A stretch of 64,000 nucleotides of DNA from positions 1,178,001 through 1,242,000 of the forward strand of contig OZ242042.1 of the NCBI GenBank assembly GCA_965204905.1. The letters are read 5' to 3'. The translations under genes and the position numbers were made by a program. Positions 41,506-50,617 of the stretch are shown here, one piece after another. Below the pieces are notes generated by a model. It was not told where the DNA came from and made no database searches. It saw nothing but the letters and a program-made list of their open reading frames with translations. This stretch comes from Bin87 sp965204905. GTDB lineage: Bacteria > Chloroflexota > Dehalococcoidia > Lucifugimonadales > UBA3495. Numbering within the stretch: the stretch's first letter is position 1; each line of letters begins with the position of its first letter.

Positions 41506-42975
41506 ATGAATCTTTCCGAGAATCCTGAACTCATCGGCTGTCTGCTGGTAAACCATCTGCGGGCCAGGGTGGAGATGCGAAGGCAGCCCCATCTCAAGAA
41601 CCGGGCCGTCCTCATCGTTGACCGCTCCCGGGGCCGGCCCTTGGTCATCGACCATTTCCCCGCCGCGTCGGGTGTTGACCCCGGAATGACCCTGGAGCAG
41701 GCCCTGTCCCGCCAGGTCAACGGGATTGTGCTGGAGGCGGACGAGGCAGCCTACCGCCGCGTGTTCGACCGCTTGCTCCTTTCCCTACAGGGAGTCAGCG
41801 ACCGGGTGGAGGGAGCGGAGTTGAGCATGGCCTACGTGCGCCTGGACGGTCTGGAAGACCTGTACGGCGGCGAGGCCCGACTGGTAACGACCCTGCTGAA
41901 CGCGGTGTCCCCGGACCTTGAGCCGAGAGTCGGCGTGGCAGAGGCCAAGTTCCCCGCCTACGTCGCCGCCCGGACCAGTCAACCCCTGGGATCGGTGCGG
42001 GTTCCCCCGGACGCGGCGTGTTTCCTCGCGCCTCACCCCGTTGAGCTGCTGCCCGTTTCCCCGGCGGTCAGGGAAGAGATGCTCTCCCTCGGCCTCCACA
42101 CCCTGGGCGACGTGGCGGCGATGAAACAGGGAGCGCTCATCAACCGCTTCGGTTCAGCAGGTCAAAAGGCGTGGGAACTCGCTCAGGGCATTGACTACTC
42201 TCCTCTGGTTCCCTTGAAACACGAGGAGTCCATCGTCGAACATACCGACCTGCCCTTTGCCTCGGCATCTCTGGAGCTGCTGCTGACGGCTGTGGACACT
42301 CTGCTCAGGCGTGCCTTCGCCCGTACCCGCATCCAGGGTCAGTACGTGAGTGGGGCAGTCCTGGAGTGTGTCCTGTACCGGGCTACCCCCTGGGTGAGGC
42401 AGTTCCACTTCAGGCAGCCCGTGAGCGACTGGCGACAGGCATCCCGCATCATCCGGGCCCAACTGGAAACCGAGCACCCAGCGGCTCCGATGGAAGGGGT
42501 GTCCCTCGCCCTGTCCGGCGTCACTGGGGAGTCTGGGACGCAGCTGAGCCTGCTGGCGGATCTGCGGGGCGACCGGGAGCGTCGGCTCGCCGGGGCGGAA
42601 CGCCAGTTGCAAGCCCGGACGGGAGGCAAGCCGGCCCTGTACCGGGTGGCAAAGGTGGCGCCCTGGCACCCGGCCCCGGAGATGCGGGCCATGCAGGTTC
42701 CTCTCGATGCTTCCGGCGCCGGAGGCATGAAACCCCTTTCTTTGCCTTCCCCGGTGGCGGTGCGAGAGGGGCCGGAGGGCGAACCGACGGCGGTGCGGTT
42801 GGGGAATCATCGGTGGCAGAAGATAGAGCACATCGAAGACCGCTGGTGCTTCGACTTGTGGTGGATGCCCCGACCCATGACCAGAACCTATTACCGAGTG
42901 GGCCGTGAGGACGGTGGGGAGGTGACTCTGTTCCGGGACCAGCGTGAGAACCGCTGGTTCCGGCAGGACTCGTAG
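41506..42975 (+). CDS. imuB: ImuB-like, catalytically inactive Y-family polymerase homologue, 489 aa
   Basis: Y-family layout is visible: palm (IGCLLVNHLRARVE; LSMAYVRLDGLEDLYGG), little finger with VGVAEAKFPAYVAAR, a helix-hairpin region (LGDVAAMKQGALINRFG) and an ImuB-type C-terminal tail (WWMPRPMTRTYYRVG). The catalytic acids are lost: the first motif has Asn-His where active enzymes have Asp, and the SxDE motif reads ELSMAY. ImuB proteins are non-catalytic hubs that recruit DnaE2 in damage-induced mutagenesis. DnaE2 follows 17 bases on. The ATG at 41506 starts just before the first conserved strand; a longer start at 41455 is possible. No imuA/recA-like or lexA gene is adjacent. Confidence 0.82.
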   Translation: MNLSENPELIGCLLVNHLRARVEMRRQPHLKNRAVLIVDRSRGRPLVIDHFPAASGVDPGMTLEQALSRQVNGIVLEADEAAYRRVFDRLLLSLQGVSDRVEGAELSMAYVRLDGLEDLYGGEARLVTTLLNAVSPDLEPRVGVAEAKFPAYVAARTSQPLGSVRVPPDAACFLAPHPVELLPVSPAVREEMLSLGLHTLGDVAAMKQGALINRFGSAGQKAWELAQGIDYSPLVPLKHEESIVEHTDLPFASASLELLLTAVDTLLRRAFARTRIQGQYVSGAVLECVLYRATPWVRQFHFRQPVSDWRQASRIIRAQLETEHPAAPMEGVSLALSGVTGESGTQLSLLADLRGDRERRLAGAERQLQARTGGKPALYRVAKVAPWHPAPEMRAMQVPLDASGAGGMKPLSLPSPVAVREGPEGEPTAVRLGNHRWQKIEHIEDRWCFDLWWMPRPMTRTYYRVGREDGGEVTLFRDQRENRWFRQDS

Positions 42976-42992
42976 CAACCGGATAGGTTCCC

Positions 42993-45900
42993 GTGGCTAC
43001 CGGATACGTGGAACTCCACGCCAAGAGCTTCTATTCCTTTGGAATGGGAGCCTCCCATGTCCACGAGCTACTGGCCCGGGCCGGGGAGTATGGGTACTCC
43101 GCCCTGGCCCTGACCGACGCTAATCTTTGCGGCGCGTTGGAATTTGCCCGGCTGGCCGGCAGCCTGGGCATCCGTCCCATCACCGGCGGCGAGCTGACCC
43201 TGAAGGATGAGTCTCGCCTGGTCCTGCTGGCGCAGACCCGCCGGGGCTACGCCAACATCGCCCGCCTGTTCACCCTGGCCAACGCTGCCGACCGGCGCGA
43301 ACCCCGGCTGGATCCGGCGTACCTGCCGGCACACGCCGAGGGGGTGACGCTGCTCACCGGAGGGCGCGACGGCCCGTTGTCCAGGCTGCTGTCCGAAGGT
43401 CGCCACGAGGATGCTCGCCATCTGCTGAAAGGCTATCGTGAGTGGTATGGCCCGGATGGGGTGTACGTGGAACTCCAGCAGAACTTTCTGCAAGGAGACA
43501 CTCGGCGCAACCGGGAATTGGTGGCGCTGGCGCGCGATACCGGCGCGCCGGTCGTTGCCAGCAACGATGTCCACTACCACTGCCCGGAACGTTACCGTTT
43601 GCAACACGCCCTGGTCGCAGCCAGGCGCAACACCACCATCGAGCAAGCCTTGCCTTACATCCGGCCCAACGAGCACCTCTGCCTGAAGTCGCCGGCTGAC
43701 ATGGAAGAAATCTTCCGGCTCTACCCCGAAGCGATGGCCAACACCGTCAGGGTTGCGGAGCAATGCGATTTCAATCTGGATACCGACCTGGGCTACACTC
43801 TGCCCGACGCCGCCGTGCCGGCGGGCTACACTCCTGAATCCTATCTGCGGCAACTGTGCCACGAGGCCGCCCGGCGGCGCTACGGCTCCGTCTCTCAGCA
43901 GGTGCGCGACCGCCTGGATGAGGAGTTTGGCTTGATTGAGCGTCACAGATTGGCCGGATTCCTGCTGCTCTACCGGGAAATCGTCCTGCTGGCCCAGAAA
44001 ATCATGGAGGAACAAGGGCTAGCGCATCCGGAGACGCCTCTGGAGGAAAGACCGCCGGGAAGGGGACGGGGTTCCTCGGTGGCCCTGCTGACGGGTTACC
44101 TCATCGGTATCAGCCACGTTGACCCGATGCGGTGGGGCCTGACCCTGGAACGGTTCATCTCCGAGGACACCAGCCTGCTGCCCGACATCGACCTGGACTT
44201 CCCCCGCGTCCTGCGGGATGAGCTCATCGAGCGGGTGCATCAGCGTTTCGGACCGGATCACGCCGTCCTGGCCGGGGCCATCGCCACTTACTCAGTTAAA
44301 GGCATCGTCCAGGACCTGGGCAAGGCCCTGGGACTGCCCAAAGAGGACCTGAAGCGTCTCTCCAAGCAACTCCAGTCCCGCGACGGGACCCGGCTGCGCG
44401 ACGAGATGCTGGCCTTGCCCGGCTTCCGCGACCTGGTGGGCGCCCCCGGTTGGCGAGAATTGGCGGAGCTCGCCCCCCAACTGATGCATGCCCCCCGCAG
44501 CCTGGGCCAGCACGTGGGAGGCATGGTGCTGAGCAGTTCCCCCATACCGGAAATGACGCCGGTCCGCGCCGGGGCCACCCAGGGCCGCTACATCATGGAC
44601 TGGAACAAGGACTCTGTAGCCGATGCCAACTTCGCCAAGATCGACCTCCTCTCCCTGCCGGTGCTGGACCAGATTGAAGAGGCGCTGGGCCTGATCGAGA
44701 AACGGGAAGGCGCCAGGCTCGACCTGGGTCGTATCGATCCGGAAGACTCCGCCGTGTACGACATGATCAACGCCGGACGCGCCAAGGGAGTGTTCCTGCT
44801 TCAGTCGCCGGCCCAACTGAAGATTGCCCAGCGACTGAAATCCCGCAACCTGCTGGACTTGGCCTACCAGGTCGCCCTGATACGGCCCGGCGTGGGCGTC
44901 CAGGGCAGCGCCGTGTCCCAGTTCGTGGAGCGTTACCGCCACGGCGTCCCCTGGGAATATGACCATCCCCTGGAGGAACGAGCCCTGGAGCGGGGGTGCG
45001 GCGTTATCGTCTGGCAAGAGCAGGTGGTGCAGCTGGTCAGCGACGTGGCTGGCATGACCGCTGCCCAGGCCGACGAGATACGGCGGGCCTTTGCCAGACC
45101 CAACAACGAACACCTCATCGCCATGCACCGGCAACGGTTTTTGGAAAGGGCGCGAGGCAACGGAGTGCCGGACGATGTGGCCGAGAGGATTTTCGCCAAG
45201 ATCAACGGCCAGTACATGTTTCCCGAAAGCCACAGCCACGCTTTTGCCGTTACCGCCTACCAGGCCGCCTGGCTGAAGCGGTACTACCCGGTGGAGTTCT
45301 TCGTATCCCTGGTCAACAACCAGCCCATGGGTTTCTACCCGGTGGAGACCCTGAAACAGGACGCTCGGCGCTGCGGCGTGCCCTTCCTCAACCCCTGCGT
45401 CAACCGCAGTGGTGTGGACTGCGTACCTGCCGGGGATGCAGTGCTGTTGGGTCTGCGGTTCGTGAAGGATGCGGGCGCGGCGTCGGCCCCGGCCATCGTC
45501 GAAGAGCGGAAGCAGCATGGCCCCTACTCAGGGCCTGCCGACCTGGTGCGGCGCACCGGCCTGAAACCGCAGACCGTCGAGTCCCTGGTCATGGCCGGGG
45601 CCTTCGATTCTCTCGTCCCCAACCGCCGGCAGGCATTGTGGGACGCGGGCCTGGGCATCCGGCCCAACAGGAACGGGCAGCGGGCCTTTGCCTCCCCGGA
45701 CAGGGGCGAGGTTCCCGACCTTCCCGACTTCACTGCCTACGAGAAGATGGCCGGCGAGTACCGGGTCCTGGGCATTTACCCCAGGGGCCACCTGATGGAG
45801 TTCGTGCGCCCCGGACTCTCACCCCTGGTCCAGCCCGCCGCCGCCGTGGATTGTGCCGCCGAGGGGGAGGAGGTCCTGGTGGCGGGCTGGCCCATCGCCC

Positions 45901-46139
45901 GGCAGCACCCCAGGGGGCAGGACGGTACGGTGTTCGTCACTATCGAGGACGAAACCGGCGACGCCCAGGCTATCCTGTGGCCCCGGATCTTCCACCGGAG
46001 CCGGCGGGAGCTGAGCAGTCGCGTGCTGCTGGTGCGGGGAACCGTTTCCCGGTGGGACGGCACGGCCAACGTCATCGCCTCCGACGTGCAGGGCATCCAC
46101 CCTCGCGTTTCCATGCCGGCCGCCCACGACTGGCATTGA
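42993..46139 (+). CDS. dnaE2: Error-prone DNA polymerase DnaE2, 1048 aa
   Basis: C-family polymerase III alpha architecture: N-terminal PHP domain (YVELHAKSFYSFGMGASHV; VVASNDVHYH), palm with catalytic LLPDIDLDFP (Asp398, Asp400), GRGRGSSVALLTGYLIGI, fingers, AFAVTAYQAAWLKRYYPVEF, tandem helix-hairpin-helix (GPADLVRRTGLKPQTVESL) and a C-terminal OB fold (VFVTIEDETGDAQAILWP). Length and the lack of beta-clamp/tau tail fit DnaE2 rather than the replicative DnaE. In the PHP domain the second His of the usual HxH is Lys (HAK), so proofreading-like nuclease activity is improbable. It is paired with the ImuB-like gene in a translesion-synthesis cassette. Confidence 0.93.
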   Translation: MATGYVELHAKSFYSFGMGASHVHELLARAGEYGYSALALTDANLCGALEFARLAGSLGIRPITGGELTLKDESRLVLLAQTRRGYANIARLFTLANAADRREPRLDPAYLPAHAEGVTLLTGGRDGPLSRLLSEGRHEDARHLLKGYREWYGPDGVYVELQQNFLQGDTRRNRELVALARDTGAPVVASNDVHYHCPERYRLQHALVAARRNTTIEQALPYIRPNEHLCLKSPADMEEIFRLYPEAMANTVRVAEQCDFNLDTDLGYTLPDAAVPAGYTPESYLRQLCHEAARRRYGSVSQQVRDRLDEEFGLIERHRLAGFLLLYREIVLLAQKIMEEQGLAHPETPLEERPPGRGRGSSVALLTGYLIGISHVDPMRWGLTLERFISEDTSLLPDIDLDFPRVLRDELIERVHQRFGPDHAVLAGAIATYSVKGIVQDLGKALGLPKEDLKRLSKQLQSRDGTRLRDEMLALPGFRDLVGAPGWRELAELAPQLMHAPRSLGQHVGGMVLSSSPIPEMTPVRAGATQGRYIMDWNKDSVADANFAKIDLLSLPVLDQIEEALGLIEKREGARLDLGRIDPEDSAVYDMINAGRAKGVFLLQSPAQLKIAQRLKSRNLLDLAYQVALIRPGVGVQGSAVSQFVERYRHGVPWEYDHPLEERALERGCGVIVWQEQVVQLVSDVAGMTAAQADEIRRAFARPNNEHLIAMHRQRFLERARGNGVPDDVAERIFAKINGQYMFPESHSHAFAVTAYQAAWLKRYYPVEFFVSLVNNQPMGFYPVETLKQDARRCGVPFLNPCVNRSGVDCVPAGDAVLLGLRFVKDAGAASAPAIVEERKQHGPYSGPADLVRRTGLKPQTVESLVMAGAFDSLVPNRRQALWDAGLGIRPNRNGQRAFASPDRGEVPDLPDFTAYEKMAGEYRVLGIYPRGHLMEFVRPGLSPLVQPAAAVDCAAEGEEVLVAGWPIARQHPRGQDGTVFVTIEDETGDAQAILWPRIFHRSRRELSSRVLLVRGTVSRWDGTANVIASDVQGIHPRVSMPAAHDWH

Positions 46140-46193
46140 TAACCCATCGACTCCTTGTCCCCGCGCCGGCGGTCTGATATAAGAGCCAAGAGT

Positions 46194-47519
46194 ATGGCGT
46201 CCTCTTTCTCGGCTCTCCTCAACTGGCGTCCCAACACCCCCTTTTACTACGGCTGGCTGGTGCTCGGACTTTCGGGCTCTGGGGCTTTCGCCGCCACAGC
46301 GGTGGCGGGGGTGGTGCTGGGCGGAGTGCAGATACTGATCTCTGAGGAGACGGGCTGGCCCCGAAGCTGGATTGGATACTCCGCCAGCGCCGGCGTCCTG
46401 ATGTCCGGTGTTTGGGCGCCGTTCGCCGGTCGGCTGGCAGACCGGTACGGGCCGCGTTGGCTGATGCCAATCGGGGTGGTCGTTCTGGGTGTGTGCATGG
46501 TGGGGCTAGCTTCGGTGCATCTGGTGTGGCAGTTTTTCATCATCGCGGTGGTCAGCCGAGCGATCAGCCAGCCCTTCCTGATCGGCGTGGTACCCCGGAC
46601 GATGGCGGTGAACTTCTTCAACCGCCGCCGGAACATAGCGCTGGCTTTCACCGGGATATTTCGACCCATCAGCGGTGCGGTGATTGTGCCGGCGTTTGCT
46701 CTGATCGCGTTGGTGGCCGACTGGCAAACAGCGTTCCGTATCTTCGGATTATTCAGCCTGTTGCTGGCCATCCCAATGATAATCGTGATGCGGCGACGTC
46801 CCGAGGACATCGGGCTGCTGCCCGACGGGGCCCGGACGACGCCCGCAACAGCGCAAGCCAACCCCGCTTCGGAAGGTCGGAACAGACCGTCGGGAACACA
46901 GGGAACAACCGGTGAGGTCAGCTGGACATCCAAAGAGGCGATGCGTTCGAAGTCCTTCTGGATGGTCTCGATGGTCGCCTTCCTCAACGTGTCCGGCAGT
47001 TCCGGGCTGGGGTTCAGCCTGGTGCCGTATCTGCACGAGTTCGCCGGTTTAACCACAATTCAGGCGACGGGCGTACTGAGCGTCAGTACGTTCCTGGCGT
47101 TGGGCAGCCTGGTTTGGGGGCAGGTTGCGGGGAAGCTGACCCCGAGGTGGTGCGTGGTCGCGGCGATGGGAGTTTCGGCCCTGGCGACATTGGCGCTTTT
47201 CCAGGTCAACTCGCTGGTGGCAGCATACGCTTTTGGCGTATTCTGGGGGCTGTTCCACAGCGCGCTGGAGGTGCTGCTGTACATGGTGCTGGCCGACTAC
47301 TTCGGGCGCAACTCCTACGGAGCCATCGCCGGAGCGATGCGCCCCTTCGAGGCCGGTGGGCTGGCGCTGGGCCAGATCGTTGGGCCGGTGGTGTACGACC
47401 TGACGGGCAGCTACACCATCCTGATCCTGTTCTCCGCAACGGTGCAGGGAATGGCGATGATCCTGATGTTGCTCGCCCGCCGACCGGAGCGCCGCCCGCT
47501 GGCTGCGGAAGCAGCCTAA
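46194..47519 (+). CDS. MFS transporter, OFA/MCT-like, 441 aa
   Basis: Twelve hydrophobic segments are expected. FYYGWLVLGLSGSGAF at the start, GRLADRYGPRWLMP (the MFS A-motif G-x-x-x-D-R-x-G) between helices 2 and 3, and a charged central loop (about residues 205-255) rich in Pro/Thr/Arg are seen. The opening and loop pattern resemble oxalate-formate antiporters and monocarboxylate transporters; the substrate is likely an organic anion, but that is inferred. The ATG at 46194 is preferred over the in-frame start at 46155, which lies upstream of any conserved sequence. It converges on the peptide-transporter operon across a repeat-derived terminator. Confidence 0.87.
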   Translation: MASSFSALLNWRPNTPFYYGWLVLGLSGSGAFAATAVAGVVLGGVQILISEETGWPRSWIGYSASAGVLMSGVWAPFAGRLADRYGPRWLMPIGVVVLGVCMVGLASVHLVWQFFIIAVVSRAISQPFLIGVVPRTMAVNFFNRRRNIALAFTGIFRPISGAVIVPAFALIALVADWQTAFRIFGLFSLLLAIPMIIVMRRRPEDIGLLPDGARTTPATAQANPASEGRNRPSGTQGTTGEVSWTSKEAMRSKSFWMVSMVAFLNVSGSSGLGFSLVPYLHEFAGLTTIQATGVLSVSTFLALGSLVWGQVAGKLTPRWCVVAAMGVSALATLALFQVNSLVAAYAFGVFWGLFHSALEVLLYMVLADYFGRNSYGAIAGAMRPFEAGGLALGQIVGPVVYDLTGSYTILILFSATVQGMAMILMLLARRPERRPLAAEAA

Positions 47520-47538
47520 CGCTTCTCGGAGGGTGTCC

Positions 47539-47583
47539 AAAAAAACTCCCTCTCCCTTGATGGGAGAGGGTTGGGGTGAGGGT
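47539..47583 (-). terminator. Repeat-derived intrinsic terminator of the ABC transporter operon
   Basis: CCCTCTCCC (47548-47556) and GGGAGAGGG (47562-47570) pair perfectly around a five-base loop. On the minus strand the hairpin is followed by seven Ts (plus-strand As 47539-47545), giving a textbook terminator about 80 bases past the last transporter gene. The following GGTTGGGGTGAGGGT makes it a copy of a common intergenic CCCTCTCCC/GGGGTGAGGG repeat, also seen near 49650. Confidence 0.75.
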
Positions 47584-47649
47584 GGAGCCTGTCCCGCACT
47601 TAACGAGGGGGTGAGCGTGAACTCTTCCAGCAGCGTCCGGCGAACCCAA

Positions 47650-48654
47650 TCAGTACAGGTGGCACGAAACCCGATGACCCGGCGCCAGTTCCCGCACCTC
47701 TGGGACGATGGTCGAACACTGGTCGATCACAAACGGACACCTGGGATGGAAACGGCAACCTTCCGGCGGGTTCAGCGGCGATGGAACCTCGCCGGTCAGG
47801 ATCATTTCCTCCTGCTCGATGTCCGGGTGTGACGGCAACGCGGCGTTCATCAGTGCCTTGGTGTAGGGGTGCGATGCGTTGTCGAACAGTTCCCGGGTGG
47901 GTCCGAATTCGACGATCTGGCCGAGGTACATAACGGCAACCCAGTCGCACATGTAACGTACCGTCGCCAGGTGGTGGGCGATGAGCAGGTAGCTGACGTT
48001 GTACTCCTGCTGCAAGTCCTTCAGCAGATTCATGATCTGCGCGCGAATCGACACGTCCAACGCCGAAACCGGCTCGTCCAGCACAATGACCCGCGGTTCC
48101 ACCGACAGGGCCCGGGCGATGGCAAGGCGCTGGCGCTGTCCGCCGCTGAATTCGTGGGGGTACAGGTTGGCGTGATAGCTGCTCAGCCCTACGTCTTCCA
48201 GCAGTTTGGAAACGCGGTCCTGCATCTCCCGCCGGCTGAGGTTCAGGTTGATGACCATGGGTTCGGCGATCAGGTCGCGGACCCGCATCCTGGGGTTCAA
48301 CGAACTCCACGGGTCCTGGAAGACGGCTTGGACTGAACTTCGATACGCCCGTCGCTCTACTGCGGTAGCATTATGAATCTCCCGGCCCTGGTAACGAATC
48401 GTGCCTTCCGTGGGCTCTTCCAGCTGTAACAGCATTTTGGCCGTGGTGCTCTTGCCGCAACCGGACTCGCCTACGATGCCCAGCGTTTCGCCGGTCCGTA
48501 TCTGGAATGACACGCCGTCCACCGCTTTGATATATCCGGTCGTCTTGGAGACCAGGAGACCCTTGGTGACCGGGAAGTATTTTTTCAGGCCCTCCGCCTC
48601 AAGCAGTACCTCGGTTGTGGTATCTGTCATCGGCCTGGCATCCAGTGTGGTCAT
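47650..48654 (-). CDS. dppF: Oligopeptide/dipeptide ABC transporter ATP-binding protein (DppF/OppF type), 334 aa
   Basis: Walker A GESGCGKST, Q-loop VFQDPWSSLNPRM, signature FSGGQRQRLAIARAL, Walker B VIVLDEPVSALD and H-loop LLIAHHLATV are all intact. The C-terminal oligopeptide-ABC extension has the CRFHPRCPFVIDQC Cys motif, which in this family can hold an iron-sulfur cluster. The protein is one of two ATPases powering uptake. The ATG at 48654 overlaps the stop of the upstream ATPase gene (ATGA), marking translational coupling; a longer start at 48669 is less likely. Confidence 0.93.
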   Translation of the reverse strand: MTTLDARPMTDTTTEVLLEAEGLKKYFPVTKGLLVSKTTGYIKAVDGVSFQIRTGETLGIVGESGCGKSTTAKMLLQLEEPTEGTIRYQGREIHNATAVERRAYRSSVQAVFQDPWSSLNPRMRVRDLIAEPMVINLNLSRREMQDRVSKLLEDVGLSSYHANLYPHEFSGGQRQRLAIARALSVEPRVIVLDEPVSALDVSIRAQIMNLLKDLQQEYNVSYLLIAHHLATVRYMCDWVAVMYLGQIVEFGPTRELFDNASHPYTKALMNAALPSHPDIEQEEMILTGEVPSPLNPPEGCRFHPRCPFVIDQCSTIVPEVRELAPGHRVSCHLY

Positions 48655-49643
48655 TCCAGCCTCCAGCAAGCGGCGTAGTGGCCGCCGGTCACATTGAACT
48701 CAGGCGGATATACTTGAGAGCACTTTTCCATTACGTATTGACACCGGGGCGCGAACGGACATCCGGACGGTAGATCGTGGAGCGTCGGCGGTTGACCTTC
48801 GATGGAATACAACCGGTCCACGTCCTCTTCGAGCTTGGGCACCGACGACAACAACGCCTCGGTATAGGGATGGGAGGGGTTGTTGAAAATGTCCCGCACG
48901 TCGCCCATCTCCACGATTTTGCCCGCGTACATCACGGCAACCCGGTCGCACATCTTGGCGACGATGCCGAAGTCGTGGGTGATGAAAATTAGGGCGATGT
49001 CCGACGCCTCTTGCAACTCTTTCAGCAATTTGAGGTACTGCGCCTGAATGGTTACGTCCAGGGAAGTGGTCGGCTCGTCGGCGATCAACACCATGGGCTC
49101 GCAAGATATGCCGATGGCTCCCACTACGCGCTGACGCATCCCGCCGCTCATCTGGTGGGGATAGTCCCGGACGCGGGTCTCAGCGGCGGGGATGTTCACC
49201 TTCCGCAGCACGTCCAGCACCTGCTGCACCACTGTGCGCTTGGGTATGTCTTGGTGAATCTTGATGGCCTCTCCCACTTGGTTGCCAATGGAAAAGACCG
49301 GATTCAGCGACGTCATGGGGTCCTGGATAATCAGCGCGATCTGGCTGCCCCGGATCTCGCTCATTTCCTTGTCGGACAGCGGCACCAAGTCCTGGCCCTC
49401 CAGCAGGATACGGCCGTCCACGATTTGACCCGGAGGACTGGGTATCAACCGCATCAACGATAACATGGTTACGGACTTGCCAGACCCGGACTCGCCCACG
49501 ATCCCCAGGGTCTCGCCTTTCTTCAGATCAAAGCTGACACCGTCCACCGCTTTGACTGTGCCCCAACGGGTCTGGAAGTAGGTTTTCAAACCATCGACTT
49601 GCAGCACCACCGGGTTGTCGTTCACTGTTGTATTGGTAGTCAT
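48651..49643 (-). CDS. dppD: Oligopeptide/dipeptide ABC transporter ATP-binding protein (DppD/OppD type), 330 aa
   Basis: Walker A GESGSGKSV, Q-loop LIIQDPMTSLNPVF, signature MSGGMRQRVVGAIGI, Walker B MVLIADEPTTSLDV and LIFITHDFGIVAKM are intact. The C-terminal Cys motif (CPFAPRCQYVMEKC) matches the oligo_HPY extension. AAGGA precedes the ATG. It pairs with the next gene as a heterodimeric ATPase. The gap of 60 bases to the permease gene upstream holds a copy of the CCCTCTCCC repeat, which may affect expression between the permease and ATPase genes. Confidence 0.93.
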   Translation of the reverse strand: MTTNTTVNDNPVVLQVDGLKTYFQTRWGTVKAVDGVSFDLKKGETLGIVGESGSGKSVTMLSLMRLIPSPPGQIVDGRILLEGQDLVPLSDKEMSEIRGSQIALIIQDPMTSLNPVFSIGNQVGEAIKIHQDIPKRTVVQQVLDVLRKVNIPAAETRVRDYPHQMSGGMRQRVVGAIGISCEPMVLIADEPTTSLDVTIQAQYLKLLKELQEASDIALIFITHDFGIVAKMCDRVAVMYAGKIVEMGDVRDIFNNPSHPYTEALLSSVPKLEEDVDRLYSIEGQPPTLHDLPSGCPFAPRCQYVMEKCSQVYPPEFNVTGGHYAACWRLE

Positions 49644-49649
49644 TCCTTG

Positions 49650-49691
49650 TCACCCTCACCCTGGCCCTCTCCCGTCAAGGGATAGGGGGTT
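49650..49691. repeat. Second copy of CCCTCACCCT...CCCTCTCCC intergenic repeat
   Basis: CACCCTCACCCTGGCCCTCTCCC followed by a short imperfect return arm (GGGATAGGGGG) lies between the permease and ATPase genes. It is the reverse orientation of the copy at 47548-47583. Its hairpin is weaker and lacks a T run, so transcription probably continues through it. Confidence 0.6.
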
Positions 49692-49703
49692 TCGGCCCGC
49701 CCG

Positions 49704-50603
49704 TTATCCCAACTGCCGCAGCCGGGGATCCAGCCGATCCCGCAGCCAGTCGCCAAACAGGTTCATCGACAACACGGTCATCATGATGGCCAGCCCCGGC
49801 ATGGTTGAAATCCACCACGCCACGGCCAGTCGGTCCCGGCCGTCGGAAACCATCGATCCCCACGCCGGGGTAGGCGGCGGGACGCCGGCCCCGAGGAAGC
49901 TCAGCGTGGATTCCAGCAGGATGACGATGCCGATCTCAAGCGTTGCCAGCACGATCAACGTGTTGATCACGCCCGGGAATATGTGAATGAACAGTATTCG
50001 GGGCGTTGACGCTCCGGCCACCTTGGCCAGGGCCACGAAGTCCATCGTTTTCAGCTGTAGCACCTCGCCTCTCACGTTTCTGGCGAAGCGCGGCCATACG
50101 GCGATGGCTAGAACGGCCACGATTATCATGAATGATTGCCCTAGCGCCAGCACCAGAACCAGCGCCAGCAAAATTGTCGGTATAGCGAGCTTGATGTCCA
50201 CCACCCTCATCAGCACTTCATCAATCCAGCCCCCATACCAGCCGGCTGCCAGGCCGCTGGCCACGCCGATGCCCATGCCCACTCCCAGGGTCACGGCGGC
50301 AACGACCAGGGATATGCGAGCGCCGAATATCACCCGGCTCAGCATGTCCCGGCCCAGGTGATCGGTTCCCAGCAGGAATTTGTTTGTACCGCCTTCTTCC
50401 CAAGCCGGCGGGAGATTGCGCTCTCGCAGGCCGCCGCGCTCCGGGTCATGGGGCGCGATCAGCGGCGCAAATATCCCAGTCACGATGAAAACCGCCAGGA
50501 TGAACATTGGAATCAGCGGCCACCGCCGCAGACCCCAGGCCTTCCTCGCTATGCGTACCGGCGCCGGCGCCGGTTGTACGACCAGAGTTGCTTCTGCTGC
50601 CAC
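49704..50603 (-). CDS. dppC: Peptide ABC transporter permease (DppC/OppC type), 299 aa
   Basis: An N-terminal segment with a first membrane helix (PLIPMFILAVFIVTGIFAPL) and the DppC-type GTDHLGRDMLSRVIFGAR motif precede five more helices. The EAA loop, which docks the ATPase, reads FVALAKVAGASTPRILFIHI. Length is usual. The start codon is GTG at 50603 with GGGGAGG upstream. It lies 14 bases after the partner permease gene. Confidence 0.93.
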   Translation of the reverse strand: MAAEATLVVQPAPAPVRIARKAWGLRRWPLIPMFILAVFIVTGIFAPLIAPHDPERGGLRERNLPPAWEEGGTNKFLLGTDHLGRDMLSRVIFGARISLVVAAVTLGVGMGIGVASGLAAGWYGGWIDEVLMRVVDIKLAIPTILLALVLVLALGQSFMIIVAVLAIAVWPRFARNVRGEVLQLKTMDFVALAKVAGASTPRILFIHIFPGVINTLIVLATLEIGIVILLESTLSFLGAGVPPPTPAWGSMVSDGRDRLAVAWWISTMPGLAIMMTVLSMNLFGDWLRDRLDPRLRQLG

Positions 50604-50617
50604 GATACTCGCCTCCC

